From the NCBI RefSeq assembly GCF_027587025.1, contig NZ_JAPPTI010000002.1, positions 62,001 to 126,000 of the forward strand: a DNA stretch of 64,000 nucleotides, given 5' to 3'. The notes under the pieces are model-generated. The model was not told where the DNA came from. It made no database searches and saw nothing but the letters and a program-made list of their open reading frames with translations. This DNA comes from Vibrio sp. LaRot3 (GTDB lineage Bacteria; Pseudomonadota; Gammaproteobacteria; Enterobacterales; Vibrionaceae). Of the stretch, positions 54,835 through 64,000 are shown piece by piece; the first letter of the stretch is position 1, and every line of letters begins with the position of its first letter. The position numbers and the translations under genes are program-made.

Positions 54835-56313
54835 CTAAGCCGCCATTTCCGGCTTAGATGTCTTTGCTGGATCACTCAATTTAAGTAACCGGCAGACATT
54901 CACATCTCCACTGCCTTCTACCGATTCAAGTTGAGTGATCAGCAAAGAGCTAATCGGTAAAGCAGAAGTTCGGGTTTTCAAATGTTCTGCAATTAAAGTG
55001 GGTAGCTCTATGCTTTGATGAGCTTCATGGCTAAAGAAAATAGGAGTCACACCACGTAAAATGGCCATCTTAGCTAATAAGCGAGAGTCATCACTTAGCG
55101 CCCATATAGCGGCTTTACTTTGGCAGCGAGACATCAATCGCGGTGTTTCACCATGCTGGGTCAAAATGGCGACACCTAAATCTTTATGAACGCGAGAAGC
55201 AGAAATCATCGATGATAAAGCAAAGCTTTTGCCTGGCTCTGAACATAGGTGGCTTAACTCTTCCCAACAGTTTTGCTGGCACTCAATTTCGGCTTCCGCA
55301 CCTTTTGCGATGCGCACCATTGCTTCTACAGACTCTACAGGAAATGCACCAGCTGCCGATTCAGCAGAAAGCATGACGGCGTCTGTGCCATCGATAATCG
55401 CATTAGCGACATCCATCACTTCAGCACGTGTAGGTAATGGGTTATCAATCATAGACTCCATCATTTGCGTGGCGGTGATGACGGGTTTGCCGTGATGTTT
55501 GGCACGCTCAATCAGTTTCTTCTGTGTGAAGGCTAGTCGTGCATCACCAATCTCTACACCTAAATCGCCACGGGCAACCATGATGACATCTGATGCTTGA
55601 ATCACCTCATCCATTGCTTGCTCATTAGCGACCACTTCAGCGCGTTCAACTTTTGCCACGATATGAGCGTCACTACCCGCTTTTTCTGCTAGGTGGCGAG
55701 CGTAATCGAGATCTTCTCCGTTACGTGGGAATGAAACCGCAATGAAATCCGCTTTAATTTGTGCTGCGGTGATGATGTCTATTTTATCTTTTGCGGTGAG
55801 AGCTGGTGCTGATAGTCCGCCACCAAGAAGGTTGATACCTTTGCGGTCAGACAGTTTGCCATTGTTAAGCGCAACCGTGCGAACCCATTGCTCCGCTTCG
55901 TTGACCTCAAGTACTTTCAATTGAACTCGGCCATCATCAAGTAGCAGTACATCGTCGATGTTCAGATCAGCAATCAATTCAGGGTAGTCTAAGCCAACAC
56001 GTTGCAGGTTACCTGCTTTGCTGCCTAGCAGACCATCTAAATAGAATTCATCGTCTTTAGTCAGCTGAATCGGGCCATGTTTGAAGCAAGAAATGCGAAT
56101 TTTAGGGCCTTGTAGATCAGCCAGTATCGCTACTGTGGTATTAAGTTCAGACGCGATTGAACGGATATGAGCCGCACGTTCAATGTGTTCGTCAGCTGTA
56201 CCATGAGAGAAGTTTAAACGAACAACGTTTACACCAGCTTTGATTAGTTTAGTTAGCATTTCTCGGGATGAACATGCAGGGCCAAGCGTTGCTACGATTT
56301 TTGTTTTACACAT
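54835..56313 (-). CDS. pyk: Pyruvate kinase
   Basis: 492 aa from ATG 56313 (AGGTG 6 bases upstream); the frame to 56382 adds a hydrophobic non-conserved stretch. Catalytic blocks are clear: TKIVATLGPACSSREML, VVRLNFSHG, ADLQGPKIR, KVERAEV, MVARGDLGVEIG and VITATQMMESM. It forms pyruvate and ATP from PEP. It sits directly downstream of pgtP (same strand), which imports phosphoglycerates and PEP, so it may serve that uptake route. Probably the second pyruvate kinase of the genome, which is inference. Confidence 0.93.
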   Translation of the reverse strand: MCKTKIVATLGPACSSREMLTKLIKAGVNVVRLNFSHGTADEHIERAAHIRSIASELNTTVAILADLQGPKIRISCFKHGPIQLTKDDEFYLDGLLGSKAGNLQRVGLDYPELIADLNIDDVLLLDDGRVQLKVLEVNEAEQWVRTVALNNGKLSDRKGINLLGGGLSAPALTAKDKIDIITAAQIKADFIAVSFPRNGEDLDYARHLAEKAGSDAHIVAKVERAEVVANEQAMDEVIQASDVIMVARGDLGVEIGDARLAFTQKKLIERAKHHGKPVITATQMMESMIDNPLPTRAEVMDVANAIIDGTDAVMLSAESAAGAFPVESVEAMVRIAKGAEAEIECQQNCWEELSHLCSEPGKSFALSSMISASRVHKDLGVAILTQHGETPRLMSRCQSKAAIWALSDDSRLLAKMAILRGVTPIFFSHEAHQSIELPTLIAEHLKTRTSALPISSLLITQLESVEGSGDVNVCRLLKLSDPAKTSKPEMAA

Positions 56314-56439
56314 ATTTGCACCTATAACGACAAAAAGGGTGATTAAAATGGGATGCGTTATATTGAAAAGAGAGTTGCTCATGTAAGAGCGCCATTAAGA
56401 CGCTCCTACTGAGCCGCTGGGTGAGCAGCGAGTTATGGA

Positions 56440-57816
56440 TTAGTGGCTAGGTTTTACTTCCAGCTCTTTTTCTTCTGGTTGAATATCAACTACTTTCTTC
56501 GCGTTCCATACTGTCAACGCTAGGAATAGAGACACAACTGCTGCGGCCAGCCAGAAGTACTGTGCTTGACTGAAGTCGTACGTTTTTACGCCATCTACCT
56601 CGGTAATCGTAATAAGAGACGCTGATACGACTTCCTGCGCAGAGGCTGCGATGTAAGAGAACAGACCGATGAAGCCTTTTACTGCTCCTACAGCATTTTT
56701 AGGCATTAGGTCACAAGCGGTTAGACCTGCAAGGAATACCACAAGACCACCGATAGCGAAGCCGATAAGACCAAGAGCAACAGCATCAACCATGCGGTTA
56801 TCTGGGCCAAAGAACATCAGACACATACCTGCAACGTTAGCAATACCGTACATGAGAGTAGGAATGTGGCGGTTAGATTTGAATAGTTTGTCTGAAATAA
56901 TACCGGATAAGATAGCGCCTGCTAGACCTGCGATTGGGTAAGTAGACATAGCGAAACCAGCATCAATCAGCGAGTAGCCTTTTGCTTCTTGTAGGTACAG
57001 AACCGCCCAAGAAGACATTGCGTAACGAGATACGTACATTGCCGCACACGCCGCTGCGATTAGCCATACTGCTGGTTGTTTTAGAATGAATAGTTGTGCA
57101 CGACGTGTTTCTTTAGGGTCGTTGCTCTTCTTCATTTCTGGCTCTTCGTCAAATGCTGTAGCAGCATCTGGTAGACCATAAGTTTGAGGGCGATCTTTTA
57201 GTGCGAAGAACATACATAGCGCAGCTGCGATTGCTGCAATACCTGCACCGATAAAGCCTGCACGCCAGCCAAGGTAGCTCACTAGAGTTGCTGTTAGGAT
57301 CCATGTGATACCTTCACCAATGTTACGCGAACCACCCCAGATAGAGTAACGGCTACCACGTTGCTTAGGTGAGAACCATTGGAACAGCGACACACAAGAT
57401 GGCGCTGAACCAACAGATTGGAACCAACCGTTTAAGCCCCATAAAAGTACGAAGAACAGGCCAGCAGTGTTAAGGCCCATTGCAATCGCGGTAACACCAG
57501 AAAGTACTAGAGAGAACGACATAAATCGGCCGATGTTGGCATAGTCAGAAAGGAACCCGTTCGAGAACTTACCAATAGCGTAAGTGAAGAAGAAAGCCGA
57601 ACCCATTAGACCCAGTTCTTCGATGGTTACGATACCGGCATCAAGCATTGGCTTTTTAACCACACCTAAGCTCATTCGTACTACGTAGAATACTGCGTAA
57701 CCAAATACTAAGCCTAAGAATACTTGCCATTGGTAGCGTTTAAAGCGAGATTGCATCTCTTGTTTTGAACCGTCTGATAATGGCGCATCAGGACGGGTTT
57801 TGAAGAAGTTGAACAT
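56440..57816 (-). CDS. pgtP: Phosphoglycerate:phosphate antiporter PgtP
   Basis: 458 aa, organophosphate:Pi antiporter family of the MFS (UhpT/GlpT type). Twelve hydrophobic segments follow a polar start. The family pattern GYAVFYVVRMSLGVVKKPM, a conserved arginine in TM1 and FQSVGSAPSCVSLFQWFSPKQRGSRYSIWGGSRNIGEG are visible. Identity as PgtP rather than UhpT rests on the divergent pgtCBA cluster. Expression is expected to require PgtA. A weak hairpin (GAGCG / CGCTC) separates it from pyk. Confidence 0.88.
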   Translation of the reverse strand: MFNFFKTRPDAPLSDGSKQEMQSRFKRYQWQVFLGLVFGYAVFYVVRMSLGVVKKPMLDAGIVTIEELGLMGSAFFFTYAIGKFSNGFLSDYANIGRFMSFSLVLSGVTAIAMGLNTAGLFFVLLWGLNGWFQSVGSAPSCVSLFQWFSPKQRGSRYSIWGGSRNIGEGITWILTATLVSYLGWRAGFIGAGIAAIAAALCMFFALKDRPQTYGLPDAATAFDEEPEMKKSNDPKETRRAQLFILKQPAVWLIAAACAAMYVSRYAMSSWAVLYLQEAKGYSLIDAGFAMSTYPIAGLAGAILSGIISDKLFKSNRHIPTLMYGIANVAGMCLMFFGPDNRMVDAVALGLIGFAIGGLVVFLAGLTACDLMPKNAVGAVKGFIGLFSYIAASAQEVVSASLITITEVDGVKTYDFSQAQYFWLAAAVVSLFLALTVWNAKKVVDIQPEEKELEVKPSH

Positions 57817-57902
57817 AAAGCTCTCCGTGTTCTATCAAAGATTGAAATGTGTTTTCACGGAGGCATCTTCAGTATTTTCTTTTGCATGCTCAAAATGGCC
57901 GT

Positions 57903-58030
57903 TTTGAGACAAAACTGACTCAAATTAATCGGTTGAGTGAGTCAAAAGTGGGTATTTTGTCATTCTCGAAGTTAGAGTTGCTGATAAAATTGCGATCAGT
58001 CATCTAAAGGATGCGTCAGGAGTGACTCAA
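57903..58030. promoter_or_regulatory. Repeated TGACTCAA motifs between pgtP and pgtC
   Basis: TGACTCAA occurs at 57916-57923 and 58023-58030. The inverted form TTGAGTGAGTCA lies at 57933-57944, and a related TTTTGAGACAAAA is at 57902-57914. Candidate PgtA binding sites. Confidence 0.4.
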
Positions 58031-58103
58031 TTAGGGTACTCACTAAATTCTTGCTTTATAAAAGAGTTTTGAATTGGCGCACATTATCAAAGGTTTTTGT
58101 GAA

Positions 58104-59399
58104 GTGGAAAACAGGGTAGTTAAACAGTTAGCGAGTATGATGCTAGTGATAACCATGGCGCTTTTTCCTGCGCTTGTTCAAGCAAAAGACAATGAACTGG
58201 TTATATTAACAACATTTTCTCGTGAACCGCTGGGCGCATTAATTGAGGAGTTCGCTAAACAATACCCGCAAGTAGAAGTGCGGCTAATCCATCGTCGTAC
58301 TCAATCTTCCATTCAATTGCTTAGCCGCAGCTATATTCAAGACATTGATTTAGTTCTGACTTCATCACCATTTCTGATGCAAGAATTGTCCGATCATGGT
58401 CGGCTGAATGTACTCAATGCTGCCACCCAAACGCCTGATTGGCTAAAACCTTTTGTATTACCACCAAATGACAAAGTTGCCGTGCTTGGGTATTCCGGAG
58501 CTGGCATTGTATGGAACCAAGATTATCTAAGCGCCAACAGTCTTCCTGCGCCAAAAACCTTTATTGAACTTACTGACCCAATATACTTCGGCCATATTAC
58601 GATGAGTACCCCAAGCCGTTCAGGCACTACTCAGATGATGATAGAAAGTATGCTAACTCAGTATGGGTGGGAAAAGGGGTGGCAAATCATTCTTAATACT
58701 GGGGCAAACTTAGGGACGATTTCGGCCAGAAGTTTTGGTGTTAGTGATTATGTGGCGAAAGGTCAGTTTGGTCTCGGACCAACGATTGATAGTTATGCGC
58801 TATTGCTTAAACAAGGTTTTGACCATCTTAGCTTTACTTATGACCGAGATTTGACCCTGATGCCTACGTATATGGCCGAGATCCAAGGAAAACAGCCAGA
58901 CCAGTATGCTCAGAAGTTCATCCAAATGTTGCAATCTGATGATGTTCAGTCGCGTTTAGTGACGAGCAGTATGGCGAAACATGCCATTGCTGACAGTCGC
59001 CTGTTATCAGAACAGAATCCAGCGCTAGATCTTAAACAAGTGATGATCCGAGAAAGTATTGTTAATCAAATTTTTGATATTGCCATCACGCAAAGACTCC
59101 CTGTCTTGAAAGATACATGGCTTTCATTACTGACTCTCGAGAAAAAGCTAAAAGACGCGAAAACGCAGAAACGCTTGAATGACTTGGAGTTGATACTGTT
59201 TAGCTTGCCGTTAAGTGAACATGACGTAGAGATGTTGGGTAAGAGTATTGCTGGGATTAAAAGTCAAGATGGTGAAGGAACTAATCAAACACAAGTATTG
59301 ATGGCCGAGTTCAGCCATAAATTAAAAACTCAGTTAATGCAGACGCAAATTTTGATAGAAGAAGAAATAAGAAATATTAAAGCAGAGGCTCATCTATGA
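58104..59399 (+). CDS. pgtC: PgtC, periplasmic component of phosphoglycerate sensing
   Basis: About 430 aa with a Sec signal (VVKQLASMMLVITMALFPALVQA) then a solute-binding-like fold (ELVILTTFSREPLGALIEEFAKQYPQVEV, GYSGAGIVWNQDYL, STPSRSGTTQMM). In Salmonella, PgtC with PgtB relieves inhibition of PgtA. The start is uncertain between GTG 58104 and TTG 58074. The C-terminal 100 residues are helical, with coiled-coil character near the end. ATGA overlap with pgtB. Confidence 0.85.
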   Translation: MENRVVKQLASMMLVITMALFPALVQAKDNELVILTTFSREPLGALIEEFAKQYPQVEVRLIHRRTQSSIQLLSRSYIQDIDLVLTSSPFLMQELSDHGRLNVLNAATQTPDWLKPFVLPPNDKVAVLGYSGAGIVWNQDYLSANSLPAPKTFIELTDPIYFGHITMSTPSRSGTTQMMIESMLTQYGWEKGWQIILNTGANLGTISARSFGVSDYVAKGQFGLGPTIDSYALLLKQGFDHLSFTYDRDLTLMPTYMAEIQGKQPDQYAQKFIQMLQSDDVQSRLVTSSMAKHAIADSRLLSEQNPALDLKQVMIRESIVNQIFDIAITQRLPVLKDTWLSLLTLEKKLKDAKTQKRLNDLELILFSLPLSEHDVEMLGKSIAGIKSQDGEGTNQTQVLMAEFSHKLKTQLMQTQILIEEEIRNIKAEAHL

Positions 59400-61762
59400 G
59401 GCTCAAGCAACGCCATACCATCGGTGCAAAGTTAATTGCCGCATTCGGTTGCAGCACCTTTATGCTAACCATAGTGTGTGTCGTCGCGGGGACCACGTGG
59501 AATCAACTCGATGGCCAAGTGAGTAACTTGCTTGAATCAAGTGTCCCCAAATATAACCTGAGTTACGTGCTTGAAAGCCGCAGCAGTGAGATACGTCGAA
59601 GAGTGGATTTGTTGGTGAGTTCGAATAACAAGGTTGAACTAGACCACCATCTGCAAGCTCTTAAGTCCGAGCTTGATAAGATAGACCAAACCTTATCGGA
59701 AAGTCGACGCTCTCATCATAACCCCGCTGACGAACTGCGAGTGTTAGAGCAGTTCTACAGTGATTTAAGACGCTCTTTAGATGTGATTGCGGCGCAAGTA
59801 TCACAGCGAATCGATCAGCAGCGAACCATAGATCGCTACGAAGAACAACTGAGTTGGTTGCATCAAGATATTGATACTGAACTTAAGCCATTACGTCAGG
59901 AGTATCACTGGCAGATTGAACGTGGCGAAGAGAACGAAACCACCCATGAAATGCTCGCGATGCTGAATACGATTCAGCGAGTGCTGGATCTGGAAAGTAA
60001 AATTTATGACATGGTGGCGGAGATTATCCAGTCATCACAAAAGGAACTGGTCAATAATGGCTTAAAGGTTGTTGCCTATCGATTGGATGAACTTAATGGC
60101 TTAAGTAAACCAATTTACGATCACCCCGCGGCGATAGCGTATCAGCAGTTGGTGAGTGAGCTAAACACCTTGTTGGCATTGCAAGGGGACTTTCATAGGC
60201 AATTGCTTGAGAAGGTTAAGCTCAGTCAACAAATGCAGAACACCAATGATGATATTGATCGCCGCTTAGAGGCGGTGCATCAGCAAATCGCGCGTTTGAT
60301 AGTTAATGCAGATAAGGCATTTAGGGATGTAAAGAGCGAAACTACGCAGATGGTTTCTTATGGCAATCATGTGCTTATTGTCTGTTTTAGCCTCTCTATC
60401 TTGACCAGCTTATTTTTGACCTACTACTTTATTAACCGTCGAATTGTGGCTCGTTTGACTAATTTGAGCGCCAGTATCGACGCGATCATTAATGATGACT
60501 TAAGCCACCCTATTAAAGCGGATGGTAAAGATGAAATCGGTCGATTAAGTGAAAAGCTCATTGAATATGGCGATAAAGTTCGTGAAATTCAGCGCACTAA
60601 TGCGGTTAGCTTGATCAACAATACCACCGCGAGTTTGGTGACGTGTGACAGTCAAGGCCATATTGAATCGGCGAACCTAAATGCTCGCCAGTTATTAGGG
60701 TTAAAGACTTTATCTCAACAGCAAGCACTATGGGCGAGTTTTAAACCAGACAATCAAACAAAGCTCAAACATGTGTTTGCCAATCATGGTCGTCTAAACA
60801 TACTTGATAAAGATGCTGTGACATTGGCGTTTGACTCTGAAACGGGGTCACGGTATCTGCACTTTGACTTTCGTTTGTTCAGCCATGCGAACTTGCAAAA
60901 AGTGATTGTGACGATAACAGATGTCACTCAGCAAACGCTAACCGCATTGGAGCTTGAGAAAATCGTTGCGGATAAAACACAAGATTTGTTGGAGAAAAAT
61001 CATCAACTCACCAATGAAATCGCGGAGCGTGAGCGCGCTGAAGTGCATTTAAAAAACACCCAAAATGATTTAATTCAAGCCGCTAAGATGGCCGTCGTAG
61101 GGCAGACAATGACAAGTCTTGCTCATGAACTTAATCAACCGCTAAACGCAATGTCGACTTATGTATATAGCGCCAATATGTTTGCTGATAAAGGGGATTA
61201 TGGTAACGCGAAGAGCTCAATCAACCATATTGATGGTTTAGTCGCGAGGATGAGCAAAATCATTAAGAATCTGCGTCATTTTGCACGTAAAAATGATGAC
61301 CAACAGAGCCAACAAGCGCACTCATTGGCTGAAATCGTTGAGCAAGCGACGATTTTAGTCTCTACAAAATGTAAGCGGCAGCAAGTTCAAATAGAAAGCT
61401 CTATTCCTGACAGTGCGATGGTGGTGACTAACGATGTGAGCTTAGAGCAAGTGCTGATTAACTTGATGGTTAATGGTTGTGATGCGGTGGTTGAAAGTGG
61501 CAATGTTTCGAAAAATGTAGCGGTCATTTACCTTGGGGAAAATTCAGGCTTCCACAGGCTTGCAATTGAAGATACCGGTAATGGTTTTGACGCTTCGATC
61601 ATTGACAAGTTGTTTTCCCCATTTACGACCACAAAAGAGGTTGGTTTGGGCTTGGGTTTGAATATATGCCACTCCTTAATTGAAGCAAATGGAGGACAAA
61701 TTTATCTGGCCTCTAACTTAAATAAAGGCGCAATGGTTGTTATGGAGTTGCCTTGTGAATAA
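59396..61762 (+). CDS. pgtB: PgtB, membrane sensor histidine kinase
   Basis: 788 aa. TM1 at about residues 14-33, a long helical periplasmic domain (about 35-315), TM2 at about 318-343, HAMP (about 345-395), a PAS-like domain (about 400-510), a coiled coil, then HisKA with SLAHELNQPLNAM (histidine near 577), then HATPase with EDTGNGFD and GLGLGLNICHSLI. The H-box HELNQPL is of the DctB/PgtB class. Third layer of the pgtCBA operon, overlapping pgtC by 4 bp and pgtA by 8 bp. Confidence 0.88.
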   Translation: MRLKQRHTIGAKLIAAFGCSTFMLTIVCVVAGTTWNQLDGQVSNLLESSVPKYNLSYVLESRSSEIRRRVDLLVSSNNKVELDHHLQALKSELDKIDQTLSESRRSHHNPADELRVLEQFYSDLRRSLDVIAAQVSQRIDQQRTIDRYEEQLSWLHQDIDTELKPLRQEYHWQIERGEENETTHEMLAMLNTIQRVLDLESKIYDMVAEIIQSSQKELVNNGLKVVAYRLDELNGLSKPIYDHPAAIAYQQLVSELNTLLALQGDFHRQLLEKVKLSQQMQNTNDDIDRRLEAVHQQIARLIVNADKAFRDVKSETTQMVSYGNHVLIVCFSLSILTSLFLTYYFINRRIVARLTNLSASIDAIINDDLSHPIKADGKDEIGRLSEKLIEYGDKVREIQRTNAVSLINNTTASLVTCDSQGHIESANLNARQLLGLKTLSQQQALWASFKPDNQTKLKHVFANHGRLNILDKDAVTLAFDSETGSRYLHFDFRLFSHANLQKVIVTITDVTQQTLTALELEKIVADKTQDLLEKNHQLTNEIAERERAEVHLKNTQNDLIQAAKMAVVGQTMTSLAHELNQPLNAMSTYVYSANMFADKGDYGNAKSSINHIDGLVARMSKIIKNLRHFARKNDDQQSQQAHSLAEIVEQATILVSTKCKRQQVQIESSIPDSAMVVTNDVSLEQVLINLMVNGCDAVVESGNVSKNVAVIYLGENSGFHRLAIEDTGNGFDASIIDKLFSPFTTTKEVGLGLGLNICHSLIEANGGQIYLASNLNKGAMVVMELPCE

Positions 61763-63017
61763 GACCAATTTTTCAGTACTCGTCATTGATGATGATAGAG
61801 ACGTTTTAGATTCTTACGCCCATTTAATGTCGATATCAGGTTTGACGGCAAAATGCATCGATGATCCAACCGATGCGATGAAGTACATTGATGTGGATTG
61901 GGCTGGAGTTATTTTGCTGGATATGTATATGCCTCAAATGCACGGTATTGAGTTGCTAGAGCAAATAAAACGTTTTGACCCTCAAATTCCGGTTATCGTT
62001 ATTACTGGTCACGGGGATATTCCAATGGCGGTGGACGCAGTGAAAATGGGGGCGTGTGAGTTTGTCGAAAAACCCATTAATCCAGCCGAGTTGCTTGAGT
62101 TGGTAAAACAGCATCTAGATCACCGCCAAGCTTACATTGAGCAGAAGCAGAATCTTCATCAAAAGATCGACAAGACGTTGGTAGGAAACTCTGCCCAAAT
62201 AGAATTGATTCGACAGCATGTTGCTCAATTCGCATTGTTAGACTCACACGTTGTGGTTTATGGTGAGGTAGGGAGCGGTCGACACAGTATTGCGCAGTTG
62301 ATTGTCGATATGAAAACACCAACACAATTATATGCTGAGTGCCGTTTTGAACTCGGTGACAATTTTGATGAATTCATTGAGCGGCTTGAAACGTCGTTCA
62401 GTGGCAGCGTCATTATCAGTGGTTTGGAGTGCTTAACCGATCAACAGCAGAGACAATTAGTACAACAACTACTCGTTGTAGAGCGGGCGAGTGAGCGACA
62501 TATCTCGGTGATTTCGTTGTTTGACGGTGAACCTGAGGGCCTGGTTGCGCAGCAGCAACTGGTTCCGGAGCTATTTTACTTGATTAATCAGGGCTCAATT
62601 AAAGTCCCGCCATTAAGACAACGACCCGATGATATTGCCGCACTGTTTCATTATTTTCTGAAGCAGAGTTGCCGCAAGCTTGCGAAGCCTTTACCAAAGG
62701 TAGATGCACATTATCTCTCTATTCTGCGAGCCCATGATTGGCAAGGTAATATTCGCGAACTGCGAAATGTCGCAGAGCTGTATGCAATAGGTATTGTTAA
62801 ACTGACGGGCAAAGAGCGTTTGTATACTCAAGAGTCAATGAATTCGCCATTGGATGAATTGGTTGAAGACTACGAACGACAGCTGATTGAAGATGCGTTG
62901 TATCTGCATTCGGGGAAAGTGTCTGAAGCTGCGAACTATTTGCAAATTCCAAGGAAGAAGCTGTACTTGAGAATGAAAAAGCACGCCATTGAGAAAGATG
63001 CGTACAAAGCAAAATGA
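61755..63017 (+). CDS. pgtA: PgtA, response regulator with degenerate AAA+ domain
   Basis: 420 aa from GTG 61755 (GGAG 7 bases upstream). Receiver about residues 7-125 (VIDDDRDV, LLDMYMP with Asp56, VITGHGD, FVEKPI). The AAA+ region about 145-345 has lost the Walker A lysine (GEVGSGRHS), the Walker B acids (VIISGLEC) and the GAFTGA loop, although PPLRQRPDDI and NIRELRNV remain. Fis-type HTH at the C-terminus (KVSEAANYLQIPRKKLYLRMKK). It activates pgtP in Salmonella; the mechanism here may not use sigma-54. Confidence 0.87.
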   Translation: MNKTNFSVLVIDDDRDVLDSYAHLMSISGLTAKCIDDPTDAMKYIDVDWAGVILLDMYMPQMHGIELLEQIKRFDPQIPVIVITGHGDIPMAVDAVKMGACEFVEKPINPAELLELVKQHLDHRQAYIEQKQNLHQKIDKTLVGNSAQIELIRQHVAQFALLDSHVVVYGEVGSGRHSIAQLIVDMKTPTQLYAECRFELGDNFDEFIERLETSFSGSVIISGLECLTDQQQRQLVQQLLVVERASERHISVISLFDGEPEGLVAQQQLVPELFYLINQGSIKVPPLRQRPDDIAALFHYFLKQSCRKLAKPLPKVDAHYLSILRAHDWQGNIRELRNVAELYAIGIVKLTGKERLYTQESMNSPLDELVEDYERQLIEDALYLHSGKVSEAANYLQIPRKKLYLRMKKHAIEKDAYKAK

Positions 63018-63042
63018 AAAAGCCCCTACAGGGGCTTTTTGA
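63015..63042. terminator. Terminator after pgtA (bidirectional)
   Basis: AAAAAGCCCC-TACA-GGGGCTTTTT overlapping the pgtA stop codon region. Confidence 0.93.
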
Positions 63043-63062
63043 TAGCGTTATTGAAAGTGGAC

Positions 63063-63248
63063 TCACCACTCGTCATCAGGGAATATCTTTCCCTCTGGCG
63101 CGTAAGGATCATCATCAAAAGGATGCTCTGCTTTAGTGCGCAGCATTTCTAACTGGTGCTCAAGCATGTTCACGGTGTCATAATCTCCTTCCGAGCAGGC
63201 GACATAGATCTGTTGCTCAAGCGCTTTCATTCTGTCATGACTATTCAT
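63063..63248 (-). CDS. Small acidic hypothetical protein
   Basis: 61 aa from ATG 63248, preceded by GGGAGG at good spacing. The N-terminal half is a helical heptad-like segment (MKALEQQIYVACSEGDYDTVNMLEHQLEMLRTK), and the C-terminal half is acidic and Pro-rich (HPFDDDPYAPEGKIFPDDEW). I do not recognise the family. It lies 36 bp downstream of the DUF3549-like gene on the same strand and may be co-transcribed. Confidence 0.65.
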   Translation of the reverse strand: MNSHDRMKALEQQIYVACSEGDYDTVNMLEHQLEMLRTKAEHPFDDDPYAPEGKIFPDDEW

Positions 63249-63284
63249 ACACACCTCCCTGCGAAGTTATTTGGGTATGCAGTT

Positions 63285-64000
63285 TTACCTATTCTCAAAT
63301 CTATTGTAGTCGAGTAACCCAAATTCGATCGGCTGATTCTGCTCGTACCATGCATGTACTTTATCGCTGAATGCCCAAAAATCGGGATGGCTGCGTCGAA
63401 TTGCAAATGTGTCCAATAACTTAACGTAATCTGCCTCGGTCTCCAATTGATTGAGCATTTTAACTAACTGCGGAATTTGATTTTCCTTGAGTGATAAATA
63501 CGCAGCCGGATAGCTTCCGATCACTCCGCGAACGAGGGTCAGGTTATCGTGTTGATAGTCGCGGTTGCTCTCTTCATCAAATAGACTTGATATATTTGTA
63601 TGAGCATTGTTGTGTAATAGGGTAAACAGCTCATCTTGGCCGCTCTCACTCTCAATCAGTAGCATTACTATTTGCGGCACGGTTTTCAAACCTTCACCCT
63701 GAATAAGGTCGATTTTTTGCAATCGCTGTTCATTGCTAGGCTTAAGGGAAGTGTTAGAAATTTGGTAGCGCTCATCTAATACTGGAGCCAATTTGGTTTG
63801 TAACCGTTCGAACAGTTCCGCTTTCGGATCATCTGTTAAGTAGGGTACCTGAGTCGGTTGGTCGAATGGCTTAACATTACGCTGTAAAAAGTCACTTAAC
63901 TGAGTACTTTGATCTTGGTACCAGCTAGATTGTTCGACATGCCTGATATCGCGAGGAAGCAAGGCAACGAAGTTACTTTCGCCCTCAAGGCGCAGGAAAT
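63285..64000 (-). CDS. DUF3549-like protein, 5' part outside window
   Basis: The frame is open to the right edge of the window (ending codons read FLRLEGESNFVALLPRDIRH), so the N-terminus is missing and the TTG at 63962 is not the true start. The visible 238 residues form a mostly helical C-terminal portion with repeat-like segments (TVPQIVMLLIESESGQDELFTLLHN, IPQLVKMLNQLETEADYVKLLDTF). The DUF3549 assignment is from memory. Function unknown. Confidence 0.6.
   Translation of the reverse strand, partial: FLRLEGESNFVALLPRDIRHVEQSSWYQDQSTQLSDFLQRNVKPFDQPTQVPYLTDDPKAELFERLQTKLAPVLDERYQISNTSLKPSNEQRLQKIDLIQGEGLKTVPQIVMLLIESESGQDELFTLLHNNAHTNISSLFDEESNRDYQHDNLTLVRGVIGSYPAAYLSLKENQIPQLVKMLNQLETEADYVKLLDTFAIRRSHPDFWAFSDKVHAWYEQNQPIEFGLLDYNRFENR

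Overview
The window looks like a Vibrionaceae chromosome segment, most likely the second chromosome of a Vibrio. The evidence is gene content: a CqsS-type quorum-sensing kinase, a BsrV broad-spectrum racemase next to a chemoreceptor, ravA-viaA, phhA-phhB beside acetoacetyl-CoA synthetase, tRNA-Cys/tRNA-Leu arrays and many two-component and chemotaxis proteins. Species and replicon are inferences.

Layout. 1-2411: aromatic amino-acid catabolism, divergent around a TyrR-like box. 2469-6223: SH3-like protein, YjjG, Pcp, a small membrane protein and an HD hydrolase. 6290-9448: a folate-independent methionine synthase pair (mesD-mesX) divergent from a TauE/SafE permease, with a perfect MetR-type site between. 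9609-18245: housekeeping and stress genes, including ltaE, a NUDIX hydrolase, ravA-viaA and a DMT exporter/MarR pair sharing two matching operators. 18354-25335: tRNA territory. One Cys/tRNA-like/Leu/Cys array and one Leu/remnant/Cys array flank a 2.3 kb element bounded by 91-bp direct repeats of tRNA-Cys, then an AraC regulator, a YbhB-like protein and a PAS chemoreceptor. 25443-29918: bsrV, a second chemoreceptor, a small Cys-rich protein and a Crp/Fnr regulator. 29978-38002: a signalling locus with REC-TPR and REC-EAL proteins divergent from a BvgS-like hybrid kinase and a membrane PAS sensor. 38084-52676: MFS, trxC, msrA, fabH, sbcDC, cqsS, a TDT transporter, clcA, periplasmic msrAB and a GFA protein. 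52764-63017: fhs, pyk and the phosphoglycerate uptake system pgtP/pgtCBA. 63063-64000: small protein and a partial DUF3549-like gene.

The strongest candidate for something undescribed is the element at 18773-21153. It has exact tRNA-derived flanks, no integrase, a decayed possible replication gene, a ribbon-helix-helix protein, a small membrane protein and an Mrr-like nuclease. It looks like a minimal passenger defence island or satellite. Secondary leads are a tRNA-like cloverleaf inside the tRNA array, a cqsS without neighbouring cqsA, a plus-strand terminator that implies an unannotated small RNA near 50821-50997, a perfect 23-bp inverted repeat at 49041-49095, and a PgtA whose AAA+ domain has lost its catalytic motifs. 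All functional statements come from reading the sequence and recalling families; no searches were run.
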